The notes: generated by a model from the sequence alone, not told the origin. A stretch of 23,217 nucleotides of DNA from Limousia pullorum (GCA_018714545.1 DVNG01000005.1:1-23217), one strand, 5' to 3'; shown: positions 1 through 8,664, numbered from the stretch's first letter. Translations and numbers: made by a program.

Positions 1-1928
1 GCCATAAGCTTCTCAGCGTCGCACTGTCCGTAATCTATATCCTTTGTTGTAACCACTGTTCCGTCACTTTTAAGTCCTGCCGTAAAGCCGAATCCAGAGG
101 CAACAGCCACGATATTTTTCCAGTCCTTTACATCGCACTGACCGTGTCTGTTATCCCCTGCCGCAACAACCGTACCGTCTTTTCTAAGTCCCACTGTGTT
201 ATCCATACTTGCCGAAACGGACATTATATTATCCCATCCGCCCACATCGCACTGACCGCTGGAATTATCGCCTGCAGCCACAACCGTTCCGTCGCTTTTT
301 AAACCTACTGTGTGATAAAATCCTGCCGACGCAGACACTATATTTTTCCAACCGTACACATTCCGCTGACCGCTGCCGTATGCTCCTGCGGAAACAAGTT
401 TTCCATCGTTTTTTACTCCTATTGTAAAGTCAAATCCTGCCGAAATACCTTTTATGTTTTTCCATTTACTAACATCATAGCTTCCAAAAAAATTTTCGCC
501 CACAGCCACTGCGCTGCCGTCTTCTTTAAGCCCTGCTGTATGCCACCAGCCCGCGGAAACAGCGACCATGTTTTTCCATTTTGAAACGTCACATTGCCCT
601 TTATCATTGTCTCCCGCCGCCACAACCGTTCCGTCGTTTTTAAGTCCCACAATATGACGAGAGTTTACCGAAATATCAAGTAAATTTCTCCAGCCGCTCA
701 CATCCCAGAAAGCGTTTTTATTTCTTGCGGCAAATAAAGCACTGCCGTCATATGTCACACATGCAACGCCGGCAGCTCCTGCAGAAATCCTCCTGATATT
801 TCTCCATCCTGCGGTTTTATGCTGAAGACCTTCTTTTAATTTTTTGCATATCAGCGTGCCGTTTTTATCAACCGCCGCCATATGATATCTTCCCGACGCA
901 ATTTTGCTTATATTTTCCCAAATCGAGCCTTCAATAAGACAACAGTCGTCTTCACTTACGGACAACACTGTTCCGTCCTTTCTAAGTCCGAATATTGCGT
1001 TATTTTCCACTGCAACAGCGGTTATGCTCTTCCAGCTCTTTACGGCTTCCCTGAGAAGATAATTATTTCCCACAGCCACAACTGTTCCGTCTTTTTTTAA
1101 TCCTGCGGTGCATCTATATCCTGCCGCAATGGCGGTTATATCTTTCCAGTTTTCAACATTACAGGAGCCTCTAAGATTATTGCCCACAGCAACAACTGTT
1201 CCGTCTTTTCTAAGTCCTACAGTGTGGTCATGTCCTGCGGCGATTGCCGTAATATTTTTCCATTCATGCACAAGGCTTTCTTCTCTGTCACCTGTACTCA
1301 CAACCGTTCCGTCGCTTCTAAGACCTACAGTATGTTCGTAACCTGCCGCAACGGAAACTATAGACCTCCAGTCCCCTGTTTCACACTGTCCTTTGGAGTT
1401 GTCACCAACAGCCACAACGGTTCCGTCTTTTCTAAGTCCTACAGTGTGATAGCCTCCGGCGGAAACCTGCGAAATATTTTTCCATGTTCCCACATTGCAC
1501 TGTCCGCTGTAGTTGTTGCCTATTGCCCCAACTGTTCCGTCCTCTTTCAGTACAACAGTGTGGTAATCCCCCGCCGCAAGGGAAACTATTTTCTTTTTGC
1601 TTTTCGGTTTATTATTTATAACAACCGCATTGGTTATTTCATCCCTGTATTTTTCAGGTATTTGAAGCTTTGAAGTCTTTCCGCAGGCTGTACAGATAAA
1701 AAGATATTTTTTCTCATCAAAATAAAAGCTGTGACCGCCGCAGACCTCACAGCGTTTTACATTTTTAAATTTTTCTTCCCTGATTGTTTTTAATTTTGAA
1801 CATGAGAAGCTTCCGCTTTTAATCATTGATAATGTGGGAAATCTCTCAAAGTCACAGCTTAAATCAAAGCCGCAGTCACTGCAAACAAAGCCTGTATTTT
1901 CCTTTCCGCACACGGGACATTTATTCAT
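1..1928 (-). CDS. Zinc-ribbon / RCC1-repeat (BLIP-II-like) protein, C-terminus beyond window
   Basis: Open frame read on the minus strand from ATG at 1928 to the window edge, 642 codons without a stop, so the 3' end is missing. An AGGAGGA ribosome binding site at 1937-1943 fixes the start. Residues 4-19 form one CxxC...CxxC zinc ribbon and residues 60-82 (C60, C63, C79, C82) a second. A short basic linker follows. From about residue 115 there are 14 repeats of about 38 residues with the pattern AGxxHTVGLKxDGTVVAVG, then DNxxGQCxVxxWKNI. This is the RCC1/BLIP-II beta-propeller repeat; RCC1-type propellers have seven blades, so 14 repeats could make two. Repeats 6-8 (about 730-1060) are clearly degenerate. 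No signal peptide or membrane helix is seen, so the visible part looks cytoplasmic. Ligand and role are unknown; protein binding is the usual job of such propellers. Gene identity is confident, function is not. Confidence 0.85.
   Translation of the reverse strand, partial: MNKCPVCGKENTGFVCSDCGFDLSCDFERFPTLSMIKSGSFSCSKLKTIREEKFKNVKRCEVCGGHSFYFDEKKYLFICTACGKTSKLQIPEKYRDEITNAVVINNKPKSKKKIVSLAAGDYHTVVLKEDGTVGAIGNNYSGQCNVGTWKNISQVSAGGYHTVGLRKDGTVVAVGDNSKGQCETGDWRSIVSVAAGYEHTVGLRSDGTVVSTGDREESLVHEWKNITAIAAGHDHTVGLRKDGTVVAVGNNLRGSCNVENWKDITAIAAGYRCTAGLKKDGTVVAVGNNYLLREAVKSWKSITAVAVENNAIFGLRKDGTVLSVSEDDCCLIEGSIWENISKIASGRYHMAAVDKNGTLICKKLKEGLQHKTAGWRNIRRISAGAAGVACVTYDGSALFAARNKNAFWDVSGWRNLLDISVNSRHIVGLKNDGTVVAAGDNDKGQCDVSKWKNMVAVSAGWWHTAGLKEDGSAVAVGENFFGSYDVSKWKNIKGISAGFDFTIGVKNDGKLVSAGAYGSGQRNVYGWKNIVSASAGFYHTVGLKSDGTVVAAGDNSSGQCDVGGWDNIMSVSASMDNTVGLRKDGTVVAAGDNRHGQCDVKDWKNIVAVASGFGFTAGLKSDGTVVTTKDIDYGQCDAEKLM
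90..1580 (-). repeat. In-frame tandem coding repeat, about 114-117 bp period
   Basis: The DNA encoding the RCC1-like blades is a visible tandem repeat. On the plus strand the phrase ccgtc-ttttaagtcc-tac-agtgtg (reverse of GLxxDGTVV) recurs about every 115 bases with small variations. It is coding throughout, with reading frame conserved and third positions diverged, so it is a protein repeat rather than a CRISPR or satellite array. Confidence 0.8.
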
Positions 1929-1976
1929 TTTCTTTTTCCTCCTAATTCAAATAATATCCGTTCATCCTTTTTTTCA

Positions 1977-2004
1977 ATTATACCACAAAATAACCACTCT
2001 ACAA
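1977..2004 (-). promoter_or_regulatory. Promoter of the RCC1-repeat gene
   Basis: On the minus strand TTGTAG (1999-2004), a 16-base spacer and TATAAT (1977-1982) lie about 50 bases upstream of the ATG at 1928. It sits just beyond the metH terminator, so the RCC1-repeat gene is probably its own transcription unit. Confidence 0.6.
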
Positions 2005-2005
2005 T

Positions 2006-2045
2006 AAAAAAGACCTGTTTTCCTCTCAAGAAAACAAGTCTTTTT
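2006..2045 (-). terminator. Rho-independent terminator of the metF-metH operon
   Basis: Inverted repeat AAAAAGACctGTTTTC (left arm 2007-2022) with GAAAACaaGTCTTTTT (2030-2045), loop CTCTCAA, 16 bases after the metH stop. On the minus strand the second arm ends in a T run, which fits termination of metH; the symmetric structure could act in both directions. Confidence 0.8.
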
Positions 2046-2060
2046 GAAGTTTTTATTAAA

Positions 2061-4454
2061 TTAACCCAGCACCAATTTTGCTGTATCAACGCTTTCCTTT
2101 GCGTCCTTGCAGTAATAGTCTGCGCCTATCTTCATGGCGTAGTCTTTGGTGAGCACCGCTCCGCCTACAAAAATAACGCACTTGCTGGTTCCGTCGGGAT
2201 TTTGAAGCTGTGGAGTGTTTCTCACAAGCTTTATTGTGTCCTCCATGCTTTTAAGGGTTGTGGTCATCAAAGCTGAAAGCCCTATCATCTTTATATTCTG
2301 AGCAATAGCTGTGTCAACAACCTTCTGAGGGTCAACATCTCTGCCCAAGTCCACAACGGTATATCCGTAGTTGTCCAAAAGTACCTTTACAATATTCTTT
2401 CCGATATCGTGAATATCCCCCTTTACCGTTGCAAGGATTATTTTTCCCTTGCTTACAGGGGCATTGCTTGAGGATGCTATTTTTTCCTTGATTATCTCAA
2501 AGCAAGCCTGAGCCGCATTTGCGCTCTGGATAAGCTGGGGCAAAAAGGTTTTTCCCTTTTCAAAGGAATCGCCCGCCTTGTCCAAAGCAGGAATAAGCTT
2601 TTGGTTTACTATTTCCAAAGGCTCCATTGTGTTTAAAAGCTCCTTTGTTATAGCGGCGCACTCGGATTTAAGTCCGTTTTCTATTGCTTCCGCCAAGTCC
2701 CCTGTTCCCTTTTGGGCTGTGGGCTGCGGCTTTTTCTCTCCAACATTAGCCTGATTATAGCTTTCGATAAATTTTACGGAGTTTTTATCAATGGCTTTCA
2801 AAACCTTGTAGGCTCTCACCGCTCCTGTCATGCTGTCCACATTTGGGTTGATAATAGGCAAATCAAGACCGTTTTCCAAAGCCATGGTGAGAAATGTTCT
2901 GTTTATAAGCTCTCTTTCCGGCAAACCGAATGAGATATTTGAAACGCCTAAAACAGTCTTGCATCCAAGCTTTTCTTTAACCATTTTCAAGGCTTTGAGT
3001 GTCTCTGCGGCTCCCTCCTGCTCCGCTGAAACGGTGAGGGTAAGGCAGTCAATATACACGTCCTCACGAGAAATGCCGTAGCTTTCCGCCGCTTTTACTA
3101 TCTTTTCCGCAATGGCAAATCTGCCCTCTGCGGTTTTTGGTATTCCGCCTTTGTCAAGGGTAAGACCAACCACGGAAGCTCCGTATTTTTTAACCAGCGG
3201 AAGAACTGTAGCTATGCTCTCGTCCTCGCCGTTTACTGAGTTTACAATGGCTTTTCCGTTATAAACCCTAAGTCCTGCTTCCAAAACATCCGGCTTTGTT
3301 GTATCTATCTGCAAAGGCACGTCCACAACCGCCTGTATCTCCTTAACGGCACGAACCATCATTTCTTTTTCGTCGATTTCCGGAAGTCCCACGTTTACGT
3401 CAAGAATATCCGCTCCGCCCTTAACCTGAGCCACCGCCTGGTTTAGGATGTAGTCCATATCACCGTCAATCAACGCCTGTTTAAACAGCTTTTTACCGGT
3501 TGGGTTTATTCTCTCACCGATTATTCTCGGCTCCTCAATGTCCACAGCCTTTGTGGCACTACAAACTGCCGGATATTTTCTCACGGTGTTTTCCACATGC
3601 TTTTTATCCTTTAAAGCTTCACAAAGCTTTTCTATATATTCGGGAGTTGTTCCGCAGCAGCCTCCGCAGATTCTCAAACCCAAAGGCACAAGCTTTGCCA
3701 TGCTCTCTGCGAACTCCTCCGGCGACACATCGTATGTGTTGCTGTTTGGGTCTGGCAAGCCTGCATTCGGCTTGATAACTATAGGCAATGGTGAAAACTG
3801 TGAAAGCTGTTCTGCTATCGGGAACATCTCCTCAGGTCCCAAAGAGCAGTTAAGTCCCATTGCGTCAACGCCAAGACCCTTTAATGTCATAGCCATACAT
3901 TCAACGGAACAGCCTGTAAAGGTTCTCAAATCCTTTTCAAATGTCATGGTGCAGATTATAGGCTTATCTGAATTTTCCTTTGCGGCAAGAACTGCGGCTT
4001 TAAGCTCGTAAAGATCGGTCATTGTCTCAAAGACAATCAAGTCCGCATCACTGCCTGCCAAAATCTGCTCCTTAAAAATCTCGTAAGCCTCTTCAAAGGC
4101 AAGACCGCCGGCCGGCTCTAAAAGCTGACCGATAGGGCCTATATCAAGAGCCACCAGAGTGTCGGTGTTTTCCGCCGCCTTTTTGGCGTTCACAACCGCT
4201 GTCTTTATAACCTCTTCTGCGCTGTAGCCACAGCCCTCTAACTTATAGCTGTTTGCGCCGAAGGTGTTGGCGTATATAATGTGGGCGCCTGCGTCTATAT
4301 AGCTTTTGTGTATGCCGGTTATAATTTCCGGATGGGAAATTCCCAGAAGCTCCGGGATTTCTCCCACTTTCAATCCGGACTTTTGAAGCATTGTTCCCAT
4401 TGCTCCGTCCAGAATTATAAACTCTTTTGTTTCAAGCAATTCTTTAAATGTCAC
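2061..4454 (-). CDS. metH: Cobalamin-dependent methionine synthase, catalytic part without reactivation domain
   Basis: Transfers the methyl group of 5-methyl-THF through methylcobalamin to homocysteine, giving methionine; cytoplasmic. 797 residues. The homocysteine-binding barrel is about 1-290, with zinc-ligand candidates C203 (LNCS) and C266/C267 (GGCCGT). The pterin-binding barrel is about 305-560 (IIGERINPTG at 311-320). The cobalamin cap and binding domain is about 585-797, with GDIHDIGKN at 679-687; H682 is the expected axial cobalt ligand. Full-length MetH of about 1200 residues has a C-terminal AdoMet-dependent reactivation domain that is absent here; it is encoded by the preceding gene. 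The start is GTG and overlaps that gene's 3' end by 11 bases with only a weak ribosome binding site, so translational coupling is likely. Last gene of the metF operon. Confidence 0.95.
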   Translation of the reverse strand: MTFKELLETKEFIILDGAMGTMLQKSGLKVGEIPELLGISHPEIITGIHKSYIDAGAHIIYANTFGANSYKLEGCGYSAEEVIKTAVVNAKKAAENTDTLVALDIGPIGQLLEPAGGLAFEEAYEIFKEQILAGSDADLIVFETMTDLYELKAAVLAAKENSDKPIICTMTFEKDLRTFTGCSVECMAMTLKGLGVDAMGLNCSLGPEEMFPIAEQLSQFSPLPIVIKPNAGLPDPNSNTYDVSPEEFAESMAKLVPLGLRICGGCCGTTPEYIEKLCEALKDKKHVENTVRKYPAVCSATKAVDIEEPRIIGERINPTGKKLFKQALIDGDMDYILNQAVAQVKGGADILDVNVGLPEIDEKEMMVRAVKEIQAVVDVPLQIDTTKPDVLEAGLRVYNGKAIVNSVNGEDESIATVLPLVKKYGASVVGLTLDKGGIPKTAEGRFAIAEKIVKAAESYGISREDVYIDCLTLTVSAEQEGAAETLKALKMVKEKLGCKTVLGVSNISFGLPERELINRTFLTMALENGLDLPIINPNVDSMTGAVRAYKVLKAIDKNSVKFIESYNQANVGEKKPQPTAQKGTGDLAEAIENGLKSECAAITKELLNTMEPLEIVNQKLIPALDKAGDSFEKGKTFLPQLIQSANAAQACFEIIKEKIASSSNAPVSKGKIILATVKGDIHDIGKNIVKVLLDNYGYTVVDLGRDVDPQKVVDTAIAQNIKMIGLSALMTTTLKSMEDTIKLVRNTPQLQNPDGTSKCVIFVGGAVLTKDYAMKIGADYYCKDAKESVDTAKLVLG

Positions 4455-5088
4455 AGCGCAAACCCGCCTTTCTGAATTTACAGTTTTCCCTCATATTGCA
4501 AACGGCGCAGCCTCTTTTTCTCTTTTCAATAGGATTTTTTGAAATTCCCATAACCGCCGTAACCGACTTTGTAGGGGTAAGCAAAGAGCTTTTATTGGTG
4601 CAAAGGCCTATTTTTCTCGGTGCGTCCAAAATCCTCAGAAATTCCCCCTGCAAATCTATTGGGTAATCCCCGTATCCGCAGGAAAATCTGAATGTGAGAT
4701 ACTCTCCCGGGTACAGCGAAGATACAATCATATCCACCTGATTACACACCTGTTCTATCGCAACGCTTGCAAGGCTGTCAATAACCACCGCTTCCGACAT
4801 ATCGGTTATCTGGGAAACCCTTATAAGCCTGTCAATTCCTGCACCAAGAGTTGCGCACATTACAACAGCCTTTTCACAGCCCTTTAAATGTTCCTCAATA
4901 TCATTTCCGTGATGAAGCACAGGACTGTCAACAGGGATTTCCTTATACAGATATTTGACCGAAGCCGTTTCAAATATTTTCTTTTCGCAGATATCCAGCA
5001 TATTTTCTATCTGAGGAGTCACTGAAAGATTTTTTCCTCCCAGATATCTCAAACATTCCTGTCTGCTGAGTTTTTCAAGCTTTATCAT
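4444..5088 (-). CDS. Stand-alone methionine synthase activation (reactivation) domain protein
   Basis: 214 residues matching the AdoMet-binding reactivation domain of MetH, here a separate protein like Thermotoga TM0269. It should support reductive methylation of oxidised cob(II)alamin on MetH using S-adenosylmethionine. Visible motifs are RFSCGYGDYPIDLQ (counterpart of the RxxxGY..P AdoMet-binding loop) and LTPTKSVTAVMGIS (counterpart of the xPxxSVSG segment). A C-terminal cysteine cluster, GCAVCNMRENCKF then C near the end, might bind metal. The chosen start is ATG 5088, with GAGAGG six bases upstream. An in-frame TTG at 5106, overlapping the metF stop, is a weaker alternative. The gene lies 14 bases after metF and overlaps metH by 11 bases, so the three should be co-expressed. 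Confidence 0.88.
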   Translation of the reverse strand: MIKLEKLSRQECLRYLGGKNLSVTPQIENMLDICEKKIFETASVKYLYKEIPVDSPVLHHGNDIEEHLKGCEKAVVMCATLGAGIDRLIRVSQITDMSEAVVIDSLASVAIEQVCNQVDMIVSSLYPGEYLTFRFSCGYGDYPIDLQGEFLRILDAPRKIGLCTNKSSLLTPTKSVTAVMGISKNPIEKRKRGCAVCNMRENCKFRKAGLRCDI

Positions 5089-5102
5089 CTGTTTCCTCTC
5101 AA

Positions 5103-5960
5103 TCAAAGGAGATTTTTTATTGCAGAGGTGATTTTCTCCGCTATGTACGGATTGTTCATTGTATAGATATGAATACCCTCTGCTCCGCTGGCGATAAGGT
5201 CAACAATCTGTTCAACCGCATAGGCAATTCCCGCATCTCTCAATGCCTCGGGATTGCTCTCATATTTCGCCATAATTTTTGAAAACTTAGCCGGAAAACT
5301 TGCTCCGCACAGGGAAACCATTTTCTCTATCTGCTTTTTATTTACAACCGGCATAATACCCGCAGAAACAGGCACATTTATTCCGGCTATTCTTGCCCTT
5401 TCTCTGAAACGGTAATAGGCGTTATTGTCAAAGAAAAGCTGAGTTATAAGATGCTCTGCACCTGCGTCAACCTTTTTCTTTAAGTTGAGTATGTCCTCAA
5501 CCTCGTCTGCGGCGTCCACATGAACTTCCGGATAACAAGCTCCGCTGAGGTAAAAATTACCCTTTTCCTTTATGTAGCTGCAAAGGTCGGAAGCGTGTTT
5601 AAAGTCGTGGCAAGGCTCTTTATCGGGGACAATATCACCTCTCAAAGCCAGAATGTTTTCAATTCCTCCAGCCTTAAATTCTTCCAAAACTCTGTCAATA
5701 TGGGATTTTTCGCTGTTGATACAGGTAAGGTGAGCCAAAGCGTCTATTTTATGGTCGTTTATAAGCTTTGAAGCGATTTCAACGGTATGTCCCACATTGC
5801 TTCCGCCTGCTCCGTAAGTAACGCTTATAAAGTCCGGTCTAAGCTCCACAAGCTTTTCCAGTGTTCCGTAAATAGTCTCCACCGGAGATGTTTTTTTCGG
5901 AGGGAAAACCTCAAAGGAAAGCACTGTCTTTCCCTTATTAAATTTATCTGCTATATTCAT
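5103..5960 (-). CDS. metF: 5,10-methylenetetrahydrofolate reductase
   Basis: Reduces 5,10-methylene-THF to 5-methyl-THF, the methyl donor for the MetH encoded two genes downstream; FAD-dependent TIM barrel, cytoplasmic. 285 residues from ATG 5960, a normal length for bacterial MetF. Family motifs are FEVFPPK near the N-terminus, FISVTYGAGGS with the following TVEIA, LALRGD in the middle, then AEHLITQLFFDN and VSAGIMPV. An AGGTG ribosome binding site six bases upstream supports ATG 5960. The in-frame upstream ATG at 6014 precedes the predicted transcription start (about 5998) and is rejected; ATGs at 5966 and 5981 are possible but lack good spacing. First gene of the metF-activation-metH operon. 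Confidence 0.95.
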   Translation of the reverse strand: MNIADKFNKGKTVLSFEVFPPKKTSPVETIYGTLEKLVELRPDFISVTYGAGGSNVGHTVEIASKLINDHKIDALAHLTCINSEKSHIDRVLEEFKAGGIENILALRGDIVPDKEPCHDFKHASDLCSYIKEKGNFYLSGACYPEVHVDAADEVEDILNLKKKVDAGAEHLITQLFFDNNAYYRFRERARIAGINVPVSAGIMPVVNKKQIEKMVSLCGASFPAKFSKIMAKYESNPEALRDAGIAYAVEQIVDLIASGAEGIHIYTMNNPYIAEKITSAIKNLL

Positions 5961-6004
5961 ATTCATCACCTGCTGTATCATAATTTTAAAATCTATTACC
6001 TCAT

Positions 6005-6033
6005 ATAATACCACAATACGACCGGTAACACAA
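6005..6033 (-). promoter_or_regulatory. Promoter of the metF-metH operon
   Basis: Minus-strand TTGTGT (6028-6033), 17-base spacer, TATTAT (6005-6010). The leader to the metF ATG is only about 40 bases, too short for a SAM, cobalamin or T-box element, so no riboswitch control is visible. Confidence 0.55.
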
Positions 6034-6120
6034 CACTAAATGGTAAAAATACGCCTGTTACAGAGATGATGTTAAATAACAAACCAACCTAAAATATATT
6101 TTTATAATTATGATTAAATA

Positions 6121-6159
6121 TAAAAATAACCGTGGTTCAAAATTTAAAGAACCACGGTT
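6121..6159 (-). terminator. Rho-independent terminator of pheST
   Basis: Perfect 11-bp stem AACCGTGGTTC (6128-6138) / GAACCACGGTT (6149-6159) with a 10-base AT loop. On the minus strand it is followed by ATTTTTAT. It lies about 130 bases beyond the pheT stop, with an interspersed repeat between the two. Confidence 0.85.
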
Positions 6160-6193
6160 GTTGTTTCTATTATTTAAAATTCAACCCAAATAC

Positions 6194-6285
6194 AAGCGAG
6201 CCATTCCAAAGACTTAACAGAAGGTCTCGCCCGACCTGTGCAGAACCTTATTTTTATAACCACCCTTTGCAGGTCGGTTATAAAA
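6194..6285 (-). repeat. Interspersed hairpin repeat, copy A (module 1 plus terminal block)
   Basis: Read on the minus strand, it starts TTTTATAACCGACCTGCAAAGG and ends GGAATGGCTCGCTT. It contains stem CCGACCTG (6231-6238 on plus) / CAGGTCGG (6270-6277). A second stem has GCGAG (6196-6200) pairing with CTCGC (6226-6230) around the bulged CCATTCC. The element begins exactly at the base after the pheT stop codon and lies inside the pheST 3' UTR. It lacks the CCGCCTTG module present in the other copies. Confidence 0.8.
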
Positions 6286-8664
6286 TTATCGGAGGGTTGC
6301 GCCTATGGAGGCTAAGGCTTCGATTGATTTCTTCATTACGGAGTTTATCTGCTCCTCGGTGAGGGTGGCTTCTGCGCTTCTCATAACAATGTTGAATGCT
6401 ACGCTCTTTTTGCCTGCTTCAATCTGCTTGCCCTGGTAAACGTCGAAGAGCTTAACCTCTTCAAGAAGCTTGCCGGCTGCCTTTGCTATTTCCTTTTCAA
6501 GGGTGAGAACAGGAATATCCTCATCACAGATAACAGCAAGGTCACGGGAAACTGCCGGATATTTTGGAAGCGGAATAAATGTCTTTTCGAGCTGTGCGTT
6601 TTCAAACATAAGGTCAACGTCAAGGGTGAAGCAATAAACCTTAGTGTCGATGTCATAGTTCTTTGCAGCGTCAGGGTGAATTTCGCCCATAACGCCAAGG
6701 CGCTTGCCGTTTATCTCAAGAACTGCGCATCTGCCGGGATGATATCCGAACTCATTTTCAGAAGCATAAATATCCCAGTTCTTAACACATGTCTTTTCAA
6801 GAACTCTCTCAACTGCTCCCTTTAATGTGAAGAAGTCTGCGTCGTCGCCGTAAACGCCGGCAACAAGTACGTTTTTCTCTATAGGAAGCTCATCAGGAGT
6901 TGTTGGGATGTACTCTCTTGCAATTTCAAAGAGAGCTACATTTGAATTTCTGTTGTTGTAGTTTTTGGAAAGTATCTCCATCATGCTTGGAAGAGCGGTT
7001 GTTCTCATAATTGAGGTGTCCTCACCAAGAGGGTTGGAGATTACAACGGAATTTCTCAAAGGATGATTTTCCGGCATAAGGATTTTATTGTAATATTTCG
7101 GGCTTATGAAAGAATATGTCATAATCTCGTTGAAGCCCAAAGCAAGCATTGCTGCGGAAATTGTCTTGTCGAACTTCTGACGCTCTGTGAACTTGCCCTG
7201 TGCGCCGCCGGAAATTGCTGTTGAATCGATTACATTGTATCCGTAGAAACGTGCGATTTCCTCGGCGATATCTGCCTTGCACTCAAGGTCAGGTCTGAAT
7301 GTGGGAACGGTTATTGTGTCGCCCTCAACCTTACATTCAACCTTGTGGAGAATGTCTATCATCTCTTCACGGGAAAGATTTGTTGCAAGGAACTTGTTTG
7401 TCCATTCTGGCTCGAACTTGATTGTGTGGTTGCCCTCTTCGTACTGCTTATCCATAAGGATACCGTCCATAACGTCGCCGGCGTCAAGAAGCTCTACAAG
7501 CTCGCAGGCTCTTTCAAGAGCAGGGAGGCAGGCGTTAGGGTCAAGACCCTTTTCATATCTTGAGGAAGCGTCTGTTCTCATACCCTGGGACTTTGCGGTA
7601 ATTCTTACGCTTGAACCCTTAAAGGTTGCGCTTTCAAATACGATAGTTGTTGTATCGTCCATGATACCTGAGTACTCGCCGCCCATAACACCGGCAATAG
7701 CAACAGGCTTGTTTGCGTCGGCGATTACAAGGTTTTTGTCGGTGAGTGTTCTCTCAACACCGTCAAGTGTTGTAATCTTTTCGCCGTTTTTGGCAAGTCT
7801 TACTCTGATTTTGCCCTCGTCGATAAATCTAAGGTCAAAAGCGTGCATCGGCTGACCGTATTCAAGCATAACATAGTTTGTAATATCAACGATATTGTTG
7901 ATAGGACGAACACCCATTGCTCTCAGACGCTCTCTGAGCCAGCGTGGTGAAGGCTTAACTCTTACGTTTTTAACTATTCTTGCAGAGTAAATTTTGCAGA
8001 GCTCCGGGTTTTCTATTTTAACATCCAGCATACCTGTACAGTCGCCGTTTCCAGCCTTTACAACAGGTTTGTGGAGTTTAAGCTCTTTGTTAAATGTTGC
8101 GGCTGCTTCTCTTGCAAGACCGATAACGCTGAAGCAGTCAGGACGGTTTGAGGTTATTTCAAACTCAACCTTTGTGTCGTTAAGACCGATTGCCTCTCTG
8201 ATGTCCTTGCCCAGAGTTTTGTCGCAGTCGTCGCCGAGAACAAAAATTCCGTCCTCGATTGCATACGGGAAGTCGTGGGCTGTAAGTCCCAGCTCGGAAA
8301 GTGAGCAGAGCATACCGTTTGAAGGAACGCCTCTGAGCTTGCCCTTTTTAATCTTTACACCGTTTGGCAAAACTGAATTGTCCTTAGCAACAGGGATATA
8401 GTCCCCAACTGTAAGGTTTTTAGCACCTGTAACAATCTGAACAGGCTCGCCCTCGCCGATATCTATCCGGCATACAACCAGCTTGTCAGCGTCCGGGTGC
8501 TTTTCAATGGACAAAACCTTTCCCACTACCACGTTCTTTGTGTTTTCAGCCTCAATTTCATAGCCCTCAACCTTAGAACCGCTCATGGTCATTGCCTCGG
8601 AAAATTCTCTCGGAGGCATTTCTATATCTACAAATTCTTTAAGCCATCTCATTGACAGATTCAT
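6286..8664 (-). CDS. pheT: Phenylalanine--tRNA ligase beta subunit
   Basis: Beta subunit of the alpha2-beta2 enzyme that charges tRNA-Phe; it carries tRNA recognition and editing. 792 residues, normal for bacteria. In order: N-terminal EMAP/OB-fold tRNA-binding domain (about 40-150, containing HPDADKLVVCRIDIGEGEP), B3/B4 editing region (about 210-385), B5 domain (about 400-475), catalytic-like core (about 480-690, RTTALPSMMEIL), and a C-terminal ferredoxin-like anticodon-binding domain (about 700-792, containing KYPAVSRDLAVI). ATG 8664 follows AAGGAGG at 8674-8680. It lies 19 bases after pheS, so the two form one operon under the T-box. The stop codon is directly abutted by an interspersed repeat. 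Confidence 0.97.
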   Translation of the reverse strand: MNLSMRWLKEFVDIEMPPREFSEAMTMSGSKVEGYEIEAENTKNVVVGKVLSIEKHPDADKLVVCRIDIGEGEPVQIVTGAKNLTVGDYIPVAKDNSVLPNGVKIKKGKLRGVPSNGMLCSLSELGLTAHDFPYAIEDGIFVLGDDCDKTLGKDIREAIGLNDTKVEFEITSNRPDCFSVIGLAREAAATFNKELKLHKPVVKAGNGDCTGMLDVKIENPELCKIYSARIVKNVRVKPSPRWLRERLRAMGVRPINNIVDITNYVMLEYGQPMHAFDLRFIDEGKIRVRLAKNGEKITTLDGVERTLTDKNLVIADANKPVAIAGVMGGEYSGIMDDTTTIVFESATFKGSSVRITAKSQGMRTDASSRYEKGLDPNACLPALERACELVELLDAGDVMDGILMDKQYEEGNHTIKFEPEWTNKFLATNLSREEMIDILHKVECKVEGDTITVPTFRPDLECKADIAEEIARFYGYNVIDSTAISGGAQGKFTERQKFDKTISAAMLALGFNEIMTYSFISPKYYNKILMPENHPLRNSVVISNPLGEDTSIMRTTALPSMMEILSKNYNNRNSNVALFEIAREYIPTTPDELPIEKNVLVAGVYGDDADFFTLKGAVERVLEKTCVKNWDIYASENEFGYHPGRCAVLEINGKRLGVMGEIHPDAAKNYDIDTKVYCFTLDVDLMFENAQLEKTFIPLPKYPAVSRDLAVICDEDIPVLTLEKEIAKAAGKLLEEVKLFDVYQGKQIEAGKKSVAFNIVMRSAEATLTEEQINSVMKKSIEALASIGATLR

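Noticed and set aside
90..1580. Regular repeats of about 115 bases that could be taken for a CRISPR-like array
   Set aside because: The repeats are long, diverged at third codon positions and stay in frame with a protein motif; there are no conserved short repeats with unique spacers.
209..1673. Several plus-strand open frames of 70-150 codons across 209-1673
   Set aside because: They are antisense to the RCC1-repeat gene and owe their openness to its repeated composition; none has a ribosome binding site or recognisable protein.
5961..6014. Longer metF start at ATG 6014
   Set aside because: It lies upstream of the predicted transcription start and has no ribosome binding site; ATG 5960 has a well-placed AGGTG.
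5961..6120. SAM or cobalamin riboswitch before the metF-metH operon
   Set aside because: The leader after the promoter is only about 40 bases and no such conserved core is visible in the whole gap.
7277..7855. 192-codon plus-strand open frame opposite pheT
   Set aside because: Low-complexity Ser/Leu-rich translation with no ribosome binding site; pheT on the other strand is unambiguous.
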